Positions 43,255-53,502 of a DNA stretch of 64,000 nucleotides are shown here, one piece after another (position 1 is the first letter of the stretch; the number at the start of each line of letters is the position of its first letter). Both the position numbers and the translations under genes were made by a program. The notes beneath the pieces were generated by a model that worked only from the letters and a program-made list of their open reading frames with translations, did not search any database and was not told the DNA's origin. Origin of the DNA: Arcobacter porcinus (GTDB lineage: Bacteria > Campylobacterota > Campylobacteria > Campylobacterales > Arcobacteraceae); contig NZ_CP036246.2 in NCBI RefSeq assembly GCF_004299785.2, positions 1,240,001-1,304,000 on the forward strand, read 5' to 3'.

Positions 43255-46200
43255 TTAAAAGTTTAGATACTCTTGTATAGATTTTGGAGTTGAAACATCT
43301 GATATTTTTAACTCTTTAATTGCATCACTAGCAGCTTGTGCACCAGCTATTGTTGTAAAATATGGAACACCAACTCTAAGAACAGTTCTTCTTATCTCTT
43401 TTCCATCATCTTTAGAACTTCCTTGTTCCCCACTTGTATTTATTGCCATTGCAATATCACCATTTGTTAAAAGGTCAGTTATATTTGGTCTTCCTTCACT
43501 TACTTTTAGAACTTTCTCACAAGCAATTCCAGCTTCACTTATTATTTTTTCTGTTCCACCAGTTGCAACAATAGTAAATCCACTTTCTACTAAACTCTTT
43601 GCAATACTACTTGCAAATGATTTATCTAAATCACATAAAGATATAAATACTTTTCCAGATTTAGGAAGAGAGTTTTTAGCTGCATTTTGTGATTTTGCAA
43701 ATGCCATTGCAAAATTTGAAGCAATTCCCATAACTTCACCAGTTGATTTCATCTCTGGACTTAAAAGTAAATCTGCACCTGTTAATTTATTAAATGGGAA
43801 AACAGACTCTTTTACTGCTACAAGATTTTTAAGTTTTGGTTTTAAAACTCCATTATCTTCATAAACAATACCTTTATCATATACTTTAAGAGCTGATCTT
43901 AAACTCTCTCCCCACATAACTCTAGTTGCTATTTTTGCTAATGGCATTCCTGTTGCTTTTGAAACAAATGGAACTGTTCTACTTGCTCTTGGGTTTACCT
44001 CAATTAAATATATTTGTCCTTTGTGAATTGCATATTGAACGTTCATAAGTCCAACAACACCTAAAGCTAGAGCCATATTTTTTGTTTTTGTTTCTAACTC
44101 TTTAATTAGTTTTTCTTCAATACTAATTGGAGGTAAAGAACAAGCACTATCTCCTGAGTGGATTCCAGCTTCTTCAATATGTTGCATAATTCCACCAATA
44201 TATGCCTCTTTCCCATCACAAATACAATCAACATCTAATTCTATTGCTCTATCAAGGAATTTATCAATTAAAACAGGTGCATCATTTGATACAGAAACTG
44301 CTTCATCCATATATTGTTTTAACTCATTTGTAGAGTAAACAATTTTCATTCCTCTTCCACCAAGAACAAAAGATGGTCTAACTAAAACTGGATATCCAAT
44401 TTTTTCTGCTATTACTATTGCTTCATCAAGTTTTACAGCTGTTCCATTTTCTGGTTGTAAAAGCCCTACTTTTTCAACAAATGTAGAGAATTTTTTTCTA
44501 TCTTCAGCTAAATCAATAACATCTGCTGTTGTTCCAATTATTTTTGCTCCAGCTTTTGTAAGAGCTTGTGCAAGTTTTAAAGGAGTTTGTCCACCAAAAT
44601 GTACAATCACACCATCTGGTTGCTCTTTTTCTACAACACTTCTTACATGTTCAAAATCTATTGGTTCAAAATATAAAACATCTGATGTATCATAATCTGT
44701 ACTTACAGTTTCAGGGTTACAGTTATACATAATTGTTTTTACACCAATTTCAGCTAATGCAAAACTAGCATGTACACAACAATAATCAAACTCTATTCCT
44801 TGTCCAATTCTATTTGGTCCACCACCAATAATCATAACTTTTTTATCATTTGATTTTTTTGTTTCAACTTTTGGAAGTTTAGAAATATTTGTTGTTGAAT
44901 AAAGATATTGATTTAAAGCTTTAAATTCTCCTGCACAAGTATCAACTTCATTATATTCAAAATCAATATTTAAAGATTTTCTTGCACTATAAACATCTTC
45001 TTCTTTTTTTCCTATTAGATTTGCAATAAATTTATCACTAAATCCATTTGATTTAACTTTTTTTAAAAGCTCTTCATCTTTTAATATTGCTGGAGTAATA
45101 GATAGCTCTAATTCATAAATTTCTCTAAATTTAGCTAAGAACCATGGATCAATTTTTGATAATTCAAAAATATCATCATTTGTTAGACCTTGTCTTAATC
45201 CATCCATTAGATATTGAAGTCTTTTATCATTTGGTCTTCTTATCTCTTTTTTTATAAGTTCTAAATCTGTTGTTATTGAATCAAATCCACAAATTCCAGT
45301 CTCTAAAGAGCACATAGCTTTTTGTATTGATTCATTGAAGTTTCTTCCTATTGCCATAACTTCTCCAACACTTTTCATTGAAGTTGTTAAAGTTGAGTTT
45401 GCTTTTGGGAATTTTTCAAAAGTAAATCTTGGAACTTTTGTAACAATATAATCAACTGCTGGTTCAAAACAAGCTTTTGAACCTGTCATATCATTTGTAA
45501 TTTCATCTAAAGTAAATCCAACTGCAAGAAGTGTAGAAACTTTTGCTATTGGATATCCTGTTGCTTTTGAAGCAAGTGCAGAACTTCTACTTACTCTTGG
45601 ATTCATCTCAATTACAAGCATTCTTCCAGTGTTTGGGCACATAGAGAACTGTACATTTGATCCACCACTATTTACTCCAACTTCTCTTAAAATAGCAAAA
45701 GAAGCATCTCTCATCTTTGCATACTCTTTATCAGTTAATGTAAGTGCAGGTGCAATAGTTATACTATCTCCTGTATGAACACCCATTGGATCAAGATTTT
45801 CAATAGAACAAACAACAATACAGTTATCATTTGTATCTCTTATAATCTCCATTTCATACTCTTTCCAACCTAAAACTGATTCTAAAATCTCAATTTCATT
45901 AATTGGAGATGCATCAAGCCCAGCTTGTGCAAGAACTTTAAACTCTTCAAGATTGTAAGCAACTCCACTTCCAGCACCCGCAAGTGTAAATGAAGCTCTA
46001 CTAATAACTGGAAATCCAATATCTTTTGCTACTTTTATAGCTTCTTCAAGATTATAAGCATTTTCACTTCTTGGAAGATCAAGTCCTATTTTTCTCATAG
46101 CCTCACTAAAAAGATGTCTATCCTCACCTTTTTTAATAGCCTCTGGATGAACTCCTAAGAAGTTAATACCTTCTAAAAGTCCTTTTTCATACATAGAAGT

Positions 46201-46497
46201 TGCTACGTTTAGTGCAGTTTGTCCACCCATTGTTGGTAAAATTGCATCTATATTCTCTTTTTTAATTATATTTAAAACAACTTCTTCAGTAATTGGTTCA
46301 ATATATGTCTTATCAGCAAATTCTGGATCTGTCATTATAGTTGCTGGATTTGAATTTACCAAAACTACTCTATATCCTAGTTCTTTTAAAGTTTTTGTTG
46401 CTTGTGTTCCTGAGTAATCAAACTCACACGCCTGCCCTATTACAATTGGTCCTGAACCAATTAACAAAATGTTTTTTATATCTTCTCTTTTTGGCAT
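43255..46497 (-). CDS. carB: Carbamoyl-phosphate synthase large subunit
   Basis: A 1080-aa enzyme of normal length with the two homologous ATP-grasp halves: [29 protein letters not shown] at the start and a second [25 protein letters not shown] near 555. Both carry the E-x-NPR metal sites ([14 protein letters not shown] and [14 protein letters not shown]), and a C-terminal MGS-like allosteric domain follows. It makes carbamoyl phosphate for arginine and pyrimidine synthesis with the small subunit CarA, not in this window. Confidence 0.97.
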   Translation of the reverse strand: MPKREDIKNILLIGSGPIVIGQACEFDYSGTQATKTLKELGYRVVLVNSNPATIMTDPEFADKTYIEPITEEVVLNIIKKENIDAILPTMGGQTALNVATSMYEKGLLEGINFLGVHPEAIKKGEDRHLFSEAMRKIGLDLPRSENAYNLEEAIKVAKDIGFPVISRASFTLAGAGSGVAYNLEEFKVLAQAGLDASPINEIEILESVLGWKEYEMEIIRDTNDNCIVVCSIENLDPMGVHTGDSITIAPALTLTDKEYAKMRDASFAILREVGVNSGGSNVQFSMCPNTGRMLVIEMNPRVSRSSALASKATGYPIAKVSTLLAVGFTLDEITNDMTGSKACFEPAVDYIVTKVPRFTFEKFPKANSTLTTSMKSVGEVMAIGRNFNESIQKAMCSLETGICGFDSITTDLELIKKEIRRPNDKRLQYLMDGLRQGLTNDDIFELSKIDPWFLAKFREIYELELSITPAILKDEELLKKVKSNGFSDKFIANLIGKKEEDVYSARKSLNIDFEYNEVDTCAGEFKALNQYLYSTTNISKLPKVETKKSNDKKVMIIGGGPNRIGQGIEFDYCCVHASFALAEIGVKTIMYNCNPETVSTDYDTSDVLYFEPIDFEHVRSVVEKEQPDGVIVHFGGQTPLKLAQALTKAGAKIIGTTADVIDLAEDRKKFSTFVEKVGLLQPENGTAVKLDEAIVIAEKIGYPVLVRPSFVLGGRGMKIVYSTNELKQYMDEAVSVSNDAPVLIDKFLDRAIELDVDCICDGKEAYIGGIMQHIEEAGIHSGDSACSLPPISIEEKLIKELETKTKNMALALGVVGLMNVQYAIHKGQIYLIEVNPRASRTVPFVSKATGMPLAKIATRVMWGESLRSALKVYDKGIVYEDNGVLKPKLKNLVAVKESVFPFNKLTGADLLLSPEMKSTGEVMGIASNFAMAFAKSQNAAKNSLPKSGKVFISLCDLDKSFASSIAKSLVESGFTIVATGGTEKIISEAGIACEKVLKVSEGRPNITDLLTNGDIAMAINTSGEQGSSKDDGKEIRRTVLRVGVPYFTTIAGAQAASDAIKELKISDVSTPKSIQEYLNF

Positions 46498-46532
46498 AAC
46501 TTTCCTTTCGCTGATTTTAAAAATTTGGCAAG

Positions 46533-46568
46533 TTTATCTAAAAAACACTTAAGTTTTTGTTAGATAAA
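46533..46568 (-). promoter_or_regulatory. Hairpin between xseB and carB
   Basis: TTTATCTAA / TTAGATAAA pair perfectly, with an inner AAAAC/GTTTT, about 36 bases before the carB start region. No T-run follows on the carB strand, so it is more likely a leader structure or attenuator than a strong terminator. Confidence 0.4.
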
Positions 46569-46607
46569 TCCGATTCAATGAGTCTTATAGATAAAAAGCA
46601 CTATTTT

Positions 46608-46808
46608 TTAGGCTTTATTTTGAGTTGTAAATACTATTTTTGCATCTTCTAAAAGTTTTTGAGCAAACTCCAACTCTTTTAAACCTTCACTATAAAGTTT
46701 TAAACTATCACTTAATGTAATATCATTTTTTGAAAGTTTTTCTAAAATCTCTTTTGCTTTTAAAACCTTAGTTTCAAAACTCTCTTCATTTAACTTATTT
46801 TCTTCCAT
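46608..46808 (-). CDS. xseB: Exodeoxyribonuclease VII small subunit
   Basis: A 66-aa helical hairpin protein with the family pattern FETKVLKAKEILEKLSKNDITLSDSLKLYSEGLKELEFAQKLL. It partners XseA to degrade single-stranded DNA. It starts one base after the metX stop. Confidence 0.9.
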   Translation of the reverse strand: MEENKLNEESFETKVLKAKEILEKLSKNDITLSDSLKLYSEGLKELEFAQKLLEDAKIVFTTQNKA

Positions 46809-46809
46809 T

Positions 46810-47925
46810 TTAATCCTTTAAAATCTCTTGTATATGTTTTTCAAATTTAGGAACTTCAACTAAAAATGAGTCATGTCCACTTGAACTATCTACTTCAAGA
46901 TAAGTAACTTGATTCTGTTTTCCAATTTTAATCATAATATCTTCAATCTCTTTCATCTCTGAAGGAAAAAAAAGCATATCATCTTTGAAAGATATTAAAT
47001 GAAGTTTTCCAAGAATTTTCATAAAAGAGTATTCAAGTTTATCTTTATTTCGTCCAGCATCAAAAATATTGATTGTTTTACAAATATATAAATATGACAA
47101 AGGATCAAAAAACTTTGGAAAACTATATGAATTATGTTCAAGATATTTTTCTATTTCGAATCTTCCAAAAAGTTCATATAATCCATCTGTATCAACATAA
47201 TCTCTTCCAAATCTTCTATTAAAAAATGATGGGCTTAAATAGGCTATTAATCCTGCCATTCTTCCAACAGCCAATCCTACAAGCCCTTTTGCTTTTAAAT
47301 CATCTTTTTCATAATTTCCATTTTTAAAACTAGGATCATGTCTTATAGCTTCTATTGCAATTTTATTTAAAGCAACTGCCCAAGGTCTTGTATATGCTGT
47401 ACATGCCATTGCTATATAATGTTTTGCAAAACTTGGATGCTCTATACTATAACACAAAGTTTGCATTCCACCCATACTTCCACCAATAACTGCAAGAGCT
47501 TTTTCAATTCCAAGTTTTTTATAAAGTTTCATTTGAGCATTTACAATATCAGATATTGTTAAAACAGGAAATTTTAATCTATACTCTTTTTTTGTTGCTG
47601 GATTTATACTTAATGGACTAGTAGATCCATAAGAGCTTCCAATATTATTTGAACATATTACAAAATATTTTTCTGTATCGATAGTTTTTTTGTCTCCAAT
47701 AAATTTATCCCACCATCCAGCTTTTGCTTCATTTTCATATCTTCCTGCTGCATGATGGCTTCCTGAAAGAGCATGGCAAATTACTATTACATTTGATTTA
47801 TCTTCGTTTAGTGTTCCATAAGTTTCATATATTATCTCAAATTTTTCAAGTAATCTTCCACTTTCAAGATATAAAGGCTCATCAAAACTTGCTATTTTTG
47901 TCTCTATTTTCAAACTATTTTCCAA
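46810..47925 (-). CDS. metX: Homoserine O-acetyltransferase
   Basis: A 371-aa alpha/beta hydrolase with the MetX landmarks: the oxyanion segment NVIVICHALSGSHHAAG, nucleophile elbow VIGGSMGGMQ, and the C-terminal SGHDSFL histidine with an upstream Asp in the DMLFFPSEM region. It acetylates homoserine in methionine synthesis. Cotranscribed with xseB. Confidence 0.95.
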   Translation of the reverse strand: MENSLKIETKIASFDEPLYLESGRLLEKFEIIYETYGTLNEDKSNVIVICHALSGSHHAAGRYENEAKAGWWDKFIGDKKTIDTEKYFVICSNNIGSSYGSTSPLSINPATKKEYRLKFPVLTISDIVNAQMKLYKKLGIEKALAVIGGSMGGMQTLCYSIEHPSFAKHYIAMACTAYTRPWAVALNKIAIEAIRHDPSFKNGNYEKDDLKAKGLVGLAVGRMAGLIAYLSPSFFNRRFGRDYVDTDGLYELFGRFEIEKYLEHNSYSFPKFFDPLSYLYICKTINIFDAGRNKDKLEYSFMKILGKLHLISFKDDMLFFPSEMKEIEDIMIKIGKQNQVTYLEVDSSSGHDSFLVEVPKFEKHIQEILKD

Positions 47926-48087
47926 ATATTTTTAATTTTATAAGCTTAAAGTCTATCTAAACTAAGATAAAAAAGCGTTTTAGTGACACTATTTATTAAA
48001 GATTAAAAAAAACTATTTTTTTCCATATATTTATAAGTAAATTTATATATAATTATAGTTTGAAATTATAAGAAGGATTTTTAGAAT

Positions 48088-48342
48088 ATGATTAATAAAC
48101 TAAAAAAGATTTTAGATGAAGGTGTTTTACCAGAATTAAAATCTGAAATAGAAGCTTTAGAAAAAATGATAAGCAAAAAAAAAGATAGTGAATTAGAGTA
48201 TGAATTAAACTATTTTAAAGAGGTAGAGAAGTTTTATAAAGAAGCAAGAAAGCTTATATATGAGGATAAATTAAGCCAAAAAGAAGCAGAAAATATTTTA
48301 CTGGATTTAGAAGATATGGAAGAAGATGAGGGTCAAATATAG
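48088..48342 (+). CDS. Small acidic helical protein upstream of the YeeE gene
   Basis: An 84-aa charged, helical protein with AAGGATTTTT upstream. Its stop overlaps the GTG of the YeeE-like gene (TAGTG), so the two are coupled. It resembles the 87-aa protein at 5351-5614. No known domain. Confidence 0.75.
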   Translation: MINKLKKILDEGVLPELKSEIEALEKMISKKKDSELEYELNYFKEVEKFYKEARKLIYEDKLSQKEAENILLDLEDMEEDEGQI

Positions 48343-49433
48343 TGTTTGATTTGGAAATTTATCAAATAGTTTTTATACTATTTTTTATAATTGCATTTAT
48401 ATTCGGTTTCATTGCTCAACAAAAACAGTTTTGTTTTAGTGGAAGCATAAAAGATTATTTACAAACAAAATCAACAAGAAGAGCATCAAGTGTTATTATG
48501 GCAATGATTGTTGCAATAATATCTACTCAAATTTTAGTTCATTTTTTTAATTTAGATCTTAGTTCTAGCTCTTATTTTAAAAATAATATTAACTACTTTG
48601 CAATTATTTTAGGTGGACTATTATTTGGTGCTGGAATGATGATAGCAGATGGTTGTAGTAGTAGAAGTATTGTAAAATTTGCACAAGGCGATATAAATGC
48701 TTTAATAACTCTTATATTTATAGCAATTTTTGCATTTGCTAGTACAAGAGGAGTTTTATATCAAGGTGTTGATTTTATTGTATCAAATCAGTTTTTAGTA
48801 AATATATCATCTTATTTAGAAAATTTTATATTAAATATATATTTCGTGCTTCTTGTACTTTGTTCTTTATTAATGTTTTTAATAAAAAAAATAAAAAGAG
48901 TTTTATCTTTACTTGATGGTGTTTTAATTGGTCTTTTAGTTGCTTTTGCTTGGTTTGTTTCAGCATATATAGGACTTGAAAGCTTTGAAAGAGAGATACA
49001 AGCACAAGCTATAAGTTTTGTATATCCTAGTGCAAAAACTTTAGAGTTTATTACGAGTTATGAAATTAGTGAATTATCTATTGGTGTTTGTTTAGTTTTT
49101 GGAGCTATTTTTGGTGCATATATTTCATCATTTTTTAATAAGAAATATAGTTTTGGTTGTACATCACAAATAACTTTTAATAAATTAAAATATAATATTA
49201 TTGGTGGTTCACTAATGGGAATTGGTGGGATTATGGCTATTGGTTGTACAGTTGGTCAAGGATTAAGTGGTATATCAACTCTTCTACTTAGTTCGTTTTT
49301 AGCAATAATTTCTATTTTTGTTGGTGGATATTTTACTGGTAAATATCTTCTTAAAAAAGATAAGCTTCCTATGTGTTTCTTATTTGAATGGGAAGATGAA
49401 AAAGATAATAAACCTTTAAATTTTGAAATATAA
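48342..49433 (+). CDS. YeeE/YedE-family membrane transporter
   Basis: A 363-aa polytopic protein with about nine hydrophobic helices and the paired family motifs: QQKQFCFSGSIKDY, GAGMMIADGCSSRSIVKFAQGD and, in the second half, FGCTSQITFNKLKYNIIGGSLMGIGGIMAIGCTVGQGLSG. The conserved Cys residues carry sulfur substrates such as thiosulfate in characterised members. It starts at GTG coupled to the preceding gene. Confidence 0.88.
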   Translation: MFDLEIYQIVFILFFIIAFIFGFIAQQKQFCFSGSIKDYLQTKSTRRASSVIMAMIVAIISTQILVHFFNLDLSSSSYFKNNINYFAIILGGLLFGAGMMIADGCSSRSIVKFAQGDINALITLIFIAIFAFASTRGVLYQGVDFIVSNQFLVNISSYLENFILNIYFVLLVLCSLLMFLIKKIKRVLSLLDGVLIGLLVAFAWFVSAYIGLESFEREIQAQAISFVYPSAKTLEFITSYEISELSIGVCLVFGAIFGAYISSFFNKKYSFGCTSQITFNKLKYNIIGGSLMGIGGIMAIGCTVGQGLSGISTLLLSSFLAIISIFVGGYFTGKYLLKKDKLPMCFLFEWEDEKDNKPLNFEI

Positions 49434-49462
49434 AAGAAAAGCTTTTTTAAGCTCTTCTTTTA
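49431..49462. terminator. Bidirectional terminator between the YeeE gene and ftsZ
   Basis: TAAAAGAA / TTCTTTTA with an inner AAGCTT/AAGCT stem lies across both converging stop codons. Confidence 0.7.
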
Positions 49463-50617
49463 ATAAAGTGTATATTGAATAATGTAGTCTCTCATTCTAG
49501 GTGGTGTATCTAATTTTGATTCACTATTTTCAGATTTTTGTTCTTTATTATTTACTTCATTATGTTCTGAATCTAATTCTAAATTCTCATTATCACCTTT
49601 ATTTTTACTTTCAAAACCTGTTGCAATAATAGTTATTTTTACTTCATCAGGTGCAAAAGTATTATCATAAGAAATTCCTTGAATAATTTGTGCATATTGG
49701 TCAACTCTTTCTTTAATACTTGAAAAAACTCCATTAACTTCAAATAGTCCTATTTCAGGACTTATTGTGAGATGAACTAAAACTCCCTTTGCACCATCAA
49801 GAGGAACTTTTTCTAGAAGTGGTGAATTAATAGCATTTTCTAAAGCCCTAAATGCTGAGTTTTCACCTTTTGCTTTTCCAATTCCCATAAGTGCAATACC
49901 CTTATGCTTCATAATAGTTCTTACATCGGCAAAGTCAGCATTTTGATCACTTCCACTTCCAGGATTTAAAATAACTTGACTCATACCATTTACTGCTTGA
50001 TATAATATATTATCAACTACTTTATAAGCATTTTTAAAAGTTATCTTTTCATCAACTGATTCTAGTAATTTATCATTTGAAATAATAATTAATGAATCAC
50101 TAACTTTTTTTAGCTCTTCAAGTCCTGTATTTGCAAGTCCTGCTCTCATAATTCCTTCATGAGAAAAAGGTTTTGTAACAACTGAAACCGTTAAAGCTCC
50201 ACTCTCTTTTGCTGCTTTTGCAATAATTGGAGCAGCTCCTGTTCCTGTTCCACCACCTAATCCAGCAGCAACAAAAACGATATCTGAACCTTTTAAAACT
50301 TCTTTTATCTCTTCATAACTTTCAAGTGCAGCATCTCTTCCAACTTCTGGATCCATTCCTGCACCAAAACCATTTGTAAGTTTTGGTCCTAATTCAATCT
50401 TTTTTGGAGCTTTTGAAACATGTAAAACTTTTAAGTCTGTATTTGCAACAATTAAATCAATTAGATGAGTTCCCTCTTCTATCATGTGATTTACCATATT
50501 ACAACCGCCACCACCAACTCCAATTACTGCAATTTTTGGAAGATTATTTGAAAGTGCTTTAGTTGGCATCTGCTCTGTTACAATTATATCATCCATTTTA
50601 AATAGATTATTTCCCAT
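49460..50617 (-). CDS. ftsZ: Cell-division GTPase FtsZ
   Basis: A 385-aa tubulin-like GTPase: [18 protein letters not shown] at the N-terminus, the tubulin signature [13 protein letters not shown], and [11 protein letters not shown] (T7 loop region). The C-terminal tail ends with [16 protein letters not shown], a binding peptide for FtsA and others. The start is taken at the ATG at 50617, which shares TAATG with the ftsA stop; an in-frame GTG lies at 50626. Confidence 0.97.
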   Translation of the reverse strand: MGNNLFKMDDIIVTEQMPTKALSNNLPKIAVIGVGGGGCNMVNHMIEEGTHLIDLIVANTDLKVLHVSKAPKKIELGPKLTNGFGAGMDPEVGRDAALESYEEIKEVLKGSDIVFVAAGLGGGTGTGAAPIIAKAAKESGALTVSVVTKPFSHEGIMRAGLANTGLEELKKVSDSLIIISNDKLLESVDEKITFKNAYKVVDNILYQAVNGMSQVILNPGSGSDQNADFADVRTIMKHKGIALMGIGKAKGENSAFRALENAINSPLLEKVPLDGAKGVLVHLTISPEIGLFEVNGVFSSIKERVDQYAQIIQGISYDNTFAPDEVKITIIATGFESKNKGDNENLELDSEHNEVNNKEQKSENSESKLDTPPRMRDYIIQYTLY

Positions 50618-51975
50618 TAAAACCACTCCGTAAGTCTAGTTAATAGTCCTGTTTTTTTCTTTTGTTGAATAGGTTCAAGAAGAGTATTTGTTTCTAATTG
50701 CTCTTTTTGCAATCCTAACTCTTGATTGAAGCTATCAATTCTATTTTCCACTGGTTTCTCTTTTCTTATTGGTTTTATCAATCTTTTATTTGAATCAATT
50801 TGATAAGCTCTATTAATTCCTAAACCAAACATCATAAGTCCTACAATAGAAGACATATTTAATTCATCAAATCTAACCCTAAATGCATTTGGAAGAGCTT
50901 TAGGTGTAGCAATAGCAACAGGAATACCCTCAAAAACTTTTTTTGATAGCTCTTTAATTCCTATTGTTTCACTCATTCCACCTGTAAGAACTATTCCTGA
51001 TCCTATATTGTCTAAAATTGCATATTTTTTTAGTTCATTTCTTACAAGAACTAAAGTCTCTTCAACTCTTGCATGAACAATTCCTTGAACGAAATCAAGT
51101 GCAATATCAGAAAAAACATCTTCATCATTTATTCTAGGAATAGATACTTTTGCAGCTTCTTCTTGTGTTGAATAGTTTTTAATTAAAGAACCATGATCTT
51201 TTTTTAATTGTTCAGCAAATGGAATTGGTGTTTGAAGAGTTAGTGATAAATCATTTGTTATATTGTTTGAACCAACTGGTAAAAACCCATTATAAATAAT
51301 AGAATTTCCTTTATAATATACAAACTCTGTTGTTGTAGAACCAAGATTTATAACAACAGCTCCAATTTTCTTTTGCTGTTCATCTAAAACAGATAGTGCA
51401 GCTGCATAAGAGTCAAGTACAAAACTTATATCTTCTATTCCAAAAACTCTTAAAGCTGATTTTATATTTATAAGTGCATTTCTTTTTGCTGCAACTATAT
51501 ATACATTTACTTCAAGTCTTGATCCATTCATTCTTATTGGATTATCAACTTCAACTCCATCAACAACAAAAGATGTAGGAATAACATGAACTACATCATA
51601 ATCAATATTAATAGTAGAGTTAGAAAGAGCCATTTGCATAGCTTGAGAGATATGAGATTCTGTAATCAATCCATTTTGTATAGTTACAGCTCCTTCTCCT
51701 TTTATTCCTGATGTATAATTTCCTGATATAGATACAACAGTTGAGCCAATAGTAATATCAGCTGCACTCTCTTTTGCTTTTAAAATAGCTGATTTTATTG
51801 ATCTTGAAGCCTCTTCTATATTTATAATTAAACCTTTATGTACTCCACTACTTTGAACACTACCATAACCTAAAATCTCAATACTATTATCAATATCATA
51901 CTTAGGTTTTGAAATAGCAGCAACAACAGAGCTTGAACCTATACTTAAAGATAATAAAACATCTGTACTATTCAA
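50617..51975 (-). CDS. ftsA: Cell-division protein FtsA
   Basis: A 452-aa actin-like ATPase that anchors FtsZ to the membrane. Motifs: VLLSLSIGSSSVVAAISK (phosphate 1), VINLGSTTTEFVYYKGN (phosphate 2) and GIVLTGGMSETIGI (adenosine), plus the SHS2 insertion in residues about 85-165. The C-terminal amphipathic helix LLTRLTEWF is the membrane-targeting sequence. Confidence 0.96.
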   Translation of the reverse strand: MNSTDVLLSLSIGSSSVVAAISKPKYDIDNSIEILGYGSVQSSGVHKGLIINIEEASRSIKSAILKAKESAADITIGSTVVSISGNYTSGIKGEGAVTIQNGLITESHISQAMQMALSNSTINIDYDVVHVIPTSFVVDGVEVDNPIRMNGSRLEVNVYIVAAKRNALINIKSALRVFGIEDISFVLDSYAAALSVLDEQQKKIGAVVINLGSTTTEFVYYKGNSIIYNGFLPVGSNNITNDLSLTLQTPIPFAEQLKKDHGSLIKNYSTQEEAAKVSIPRINDEDVFSDIALDFVQGIVHARVEETLVLVRNELKKYAILDNIGSGIVLTGGMSETIGIKELSKKVFEGIPVAIATPKALPNAFRVRFDELNMSSIVGLMMFGLGINRAYQIDSNKRLIKPIRKEKPVENRIDSFNQELGLQKEQLETNTLLEPIQQKKKTGLLTRLTEWF

Positions 51976-51977
51976 AA

Positions 51978-53441
51978 TTACTCCTTATTTTGCATATAAG
52001 TTCTAATCTCATATTTTAATTCTAATTTTTTTAATAGATTTACTAAAATTTCATTCTCTATTAAAGATTCTATTTCTGGTTTTACTAAATCAAGATCTGC
52101 AGTTGAAAGCTCTTTAAACTTAGAATCAAGAACTCTATAAAGCACTATTTTATCTTCTAGCTCAACAAAAGACTCTTTTGTTGTAGTTATAAATAAAGCA
52201 CTTAAAAGCTCTTGAGCTTCATTTTCATTTAAATCTTTAAATGTTTTAACACTCTCTCTATTTATATTTTTATAAACTTTTCCTTTGAATGTAGCTAACT
52301 CTTTGTTTGCTTTCTCTTTTAAAAGTTTATATCTCTCTTCATTTAATGCATCTTTATAAATATTAGTTTTTGCTTCTTCAAAACTCAAAGGTTTTGGTGC
52401 AATATTTTTAATCATTTTTACTATATAAAAGCTTCCATTATCTAAAAATGGTTTCCCTATTTCACCATCTTTTAAAGAAGTAACATTATCAATATTTTCA
52501 GCTAAAAAAGGTAGTTTATTTTCTGAAAAAGTTTTACTTGAATCAAATTTTATTTCACCTTTTTTTAACTCTAGATATAAAGTCAAAGCCTCTTTTTTAC
52601 TATTGCTTTCATCTAAATTTTCAATTACTTCAGCTCTAGCTTCTTCAAAAGTTTTTAACTTTCCATCTTCAAACTTATAATCACTTTTAAATCTATCAAA
52701 GTATTTTTTGATTTCATCTTCTGAACTTGTTCCACTTTTTACATCTAGTTTCTTAATATCAAGTTCATAAGCTCTTTGGCTATTATATTTAGTTTTATTT
52801 TTTTCAAAAAACTCTTTTGCTTTCTCTTCATCTATTTTTACACTAATATCATTTAATGATAAAATTTTATACTCAATATCATCTTCTACAAATAATAATT
52901 TACCAATATTTTTTAAACTATCAGGAGAAACATTCATTGTAAAAAGTGATTGGATTTTTTGGAAAAGAGCTGCATCTCTTAAACTAAGCTCAAATTGTGC
53001 TGGACTTATTCTATTTTGTGCAAGAACTTTAATATATTGTTCTTTACTAAATTTACCATCAACTTTAAAATCTTCATATTTTAAAATCTCTTTTACAACT
53101 TCTTCTTCAGTTGATTTAAGACCTAAATCCTCTCCATAAGCCATTATAAGTCTTTTTTGTAATAGTTGAGAAAGTGCAATATCCTCAAGTCTTAACTGTT
53201 TTGCAATCTCTTGATTAAAAGATGACCCAAAAAGTTGTGAATATTGATTATATAAACTTGAATACTCTTGGTTTAGCTCTTCAAATTTAATCTCTCTATC
53301 TCCAATTGTAGCTACTACTCCTGATTTTGAACCATAACTATATGATCCCCAACCAACGAATCCAGCCCCCACAAATGCTATTGTACTTATCCAAATAGTA
53401 ATAACTAACCACTTTTTATGTCTTTGCATCCAAGTTATCAT
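51978..53441 (-). CDS. PpiD/SurA-like periplasmic chaperone
   Basis: A 487-aa membrane-anchored protein: MITWMQRHKKW then one transmembrane helix (LVITIWISTIAFVGAGFVGWG), a SurA N-terminal chaperone domain and a C-terminal region with a parvulin-like stretch (ASLKDGEIGKPF...FYIVKMIKNIAPKPLSFEEAK). It assists folding of exported proteins. It ends two bases before ftsA, an arrangement I associate with Campylobacterota. Confidence 0.85.
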   Translation of the reverse strand: MITWMQRHKKWLVITIWISTIAFVGAGFVGWGSYSYGSKSGVVATIGDREIKFEELNQEYSSLYNQYSQLFGSSFNQEIAKQLRLEDIALSQLLQKRLIMAYGEDLGLKSTEEEVVKEILKYEDFKVDGKFSKEQYIKVLAQNRISPAQFELSLRDAALFQKIQSLFTMNVSPDSLKNIGKLLFVEDDIEYKILSLNDISVKIDEEKAKEFFEKNKTKYNSQRAYELDIKKLDVKSGTSSEDEIKKYFDRFKSDYKFEDGKLKTFEEARAEVIENLDESNSKKEALTLYLELKKGEIKFDSSKTFSENKLPFLAENIDNVTSLKDGEIGKPFLDNGSFYIVKMIKNIAPKPLSFEEAKTNIYKDALNEERYKLLKEKANKELATFKGKVYKNINRESVKTFKDLNENEAQELLSALFITTTKESFVELEDKIVLYRVLDSKFKELSTADLDLVKPEIESLIENEILVNLLKKLELKYEIRTYMQNKE

Positions 53442-53502
53442 AAATATAAATCCTCTTAAAAATTTTAGATATCATATTACTAAAAACTTGCTTTTATCAT
53501 AT

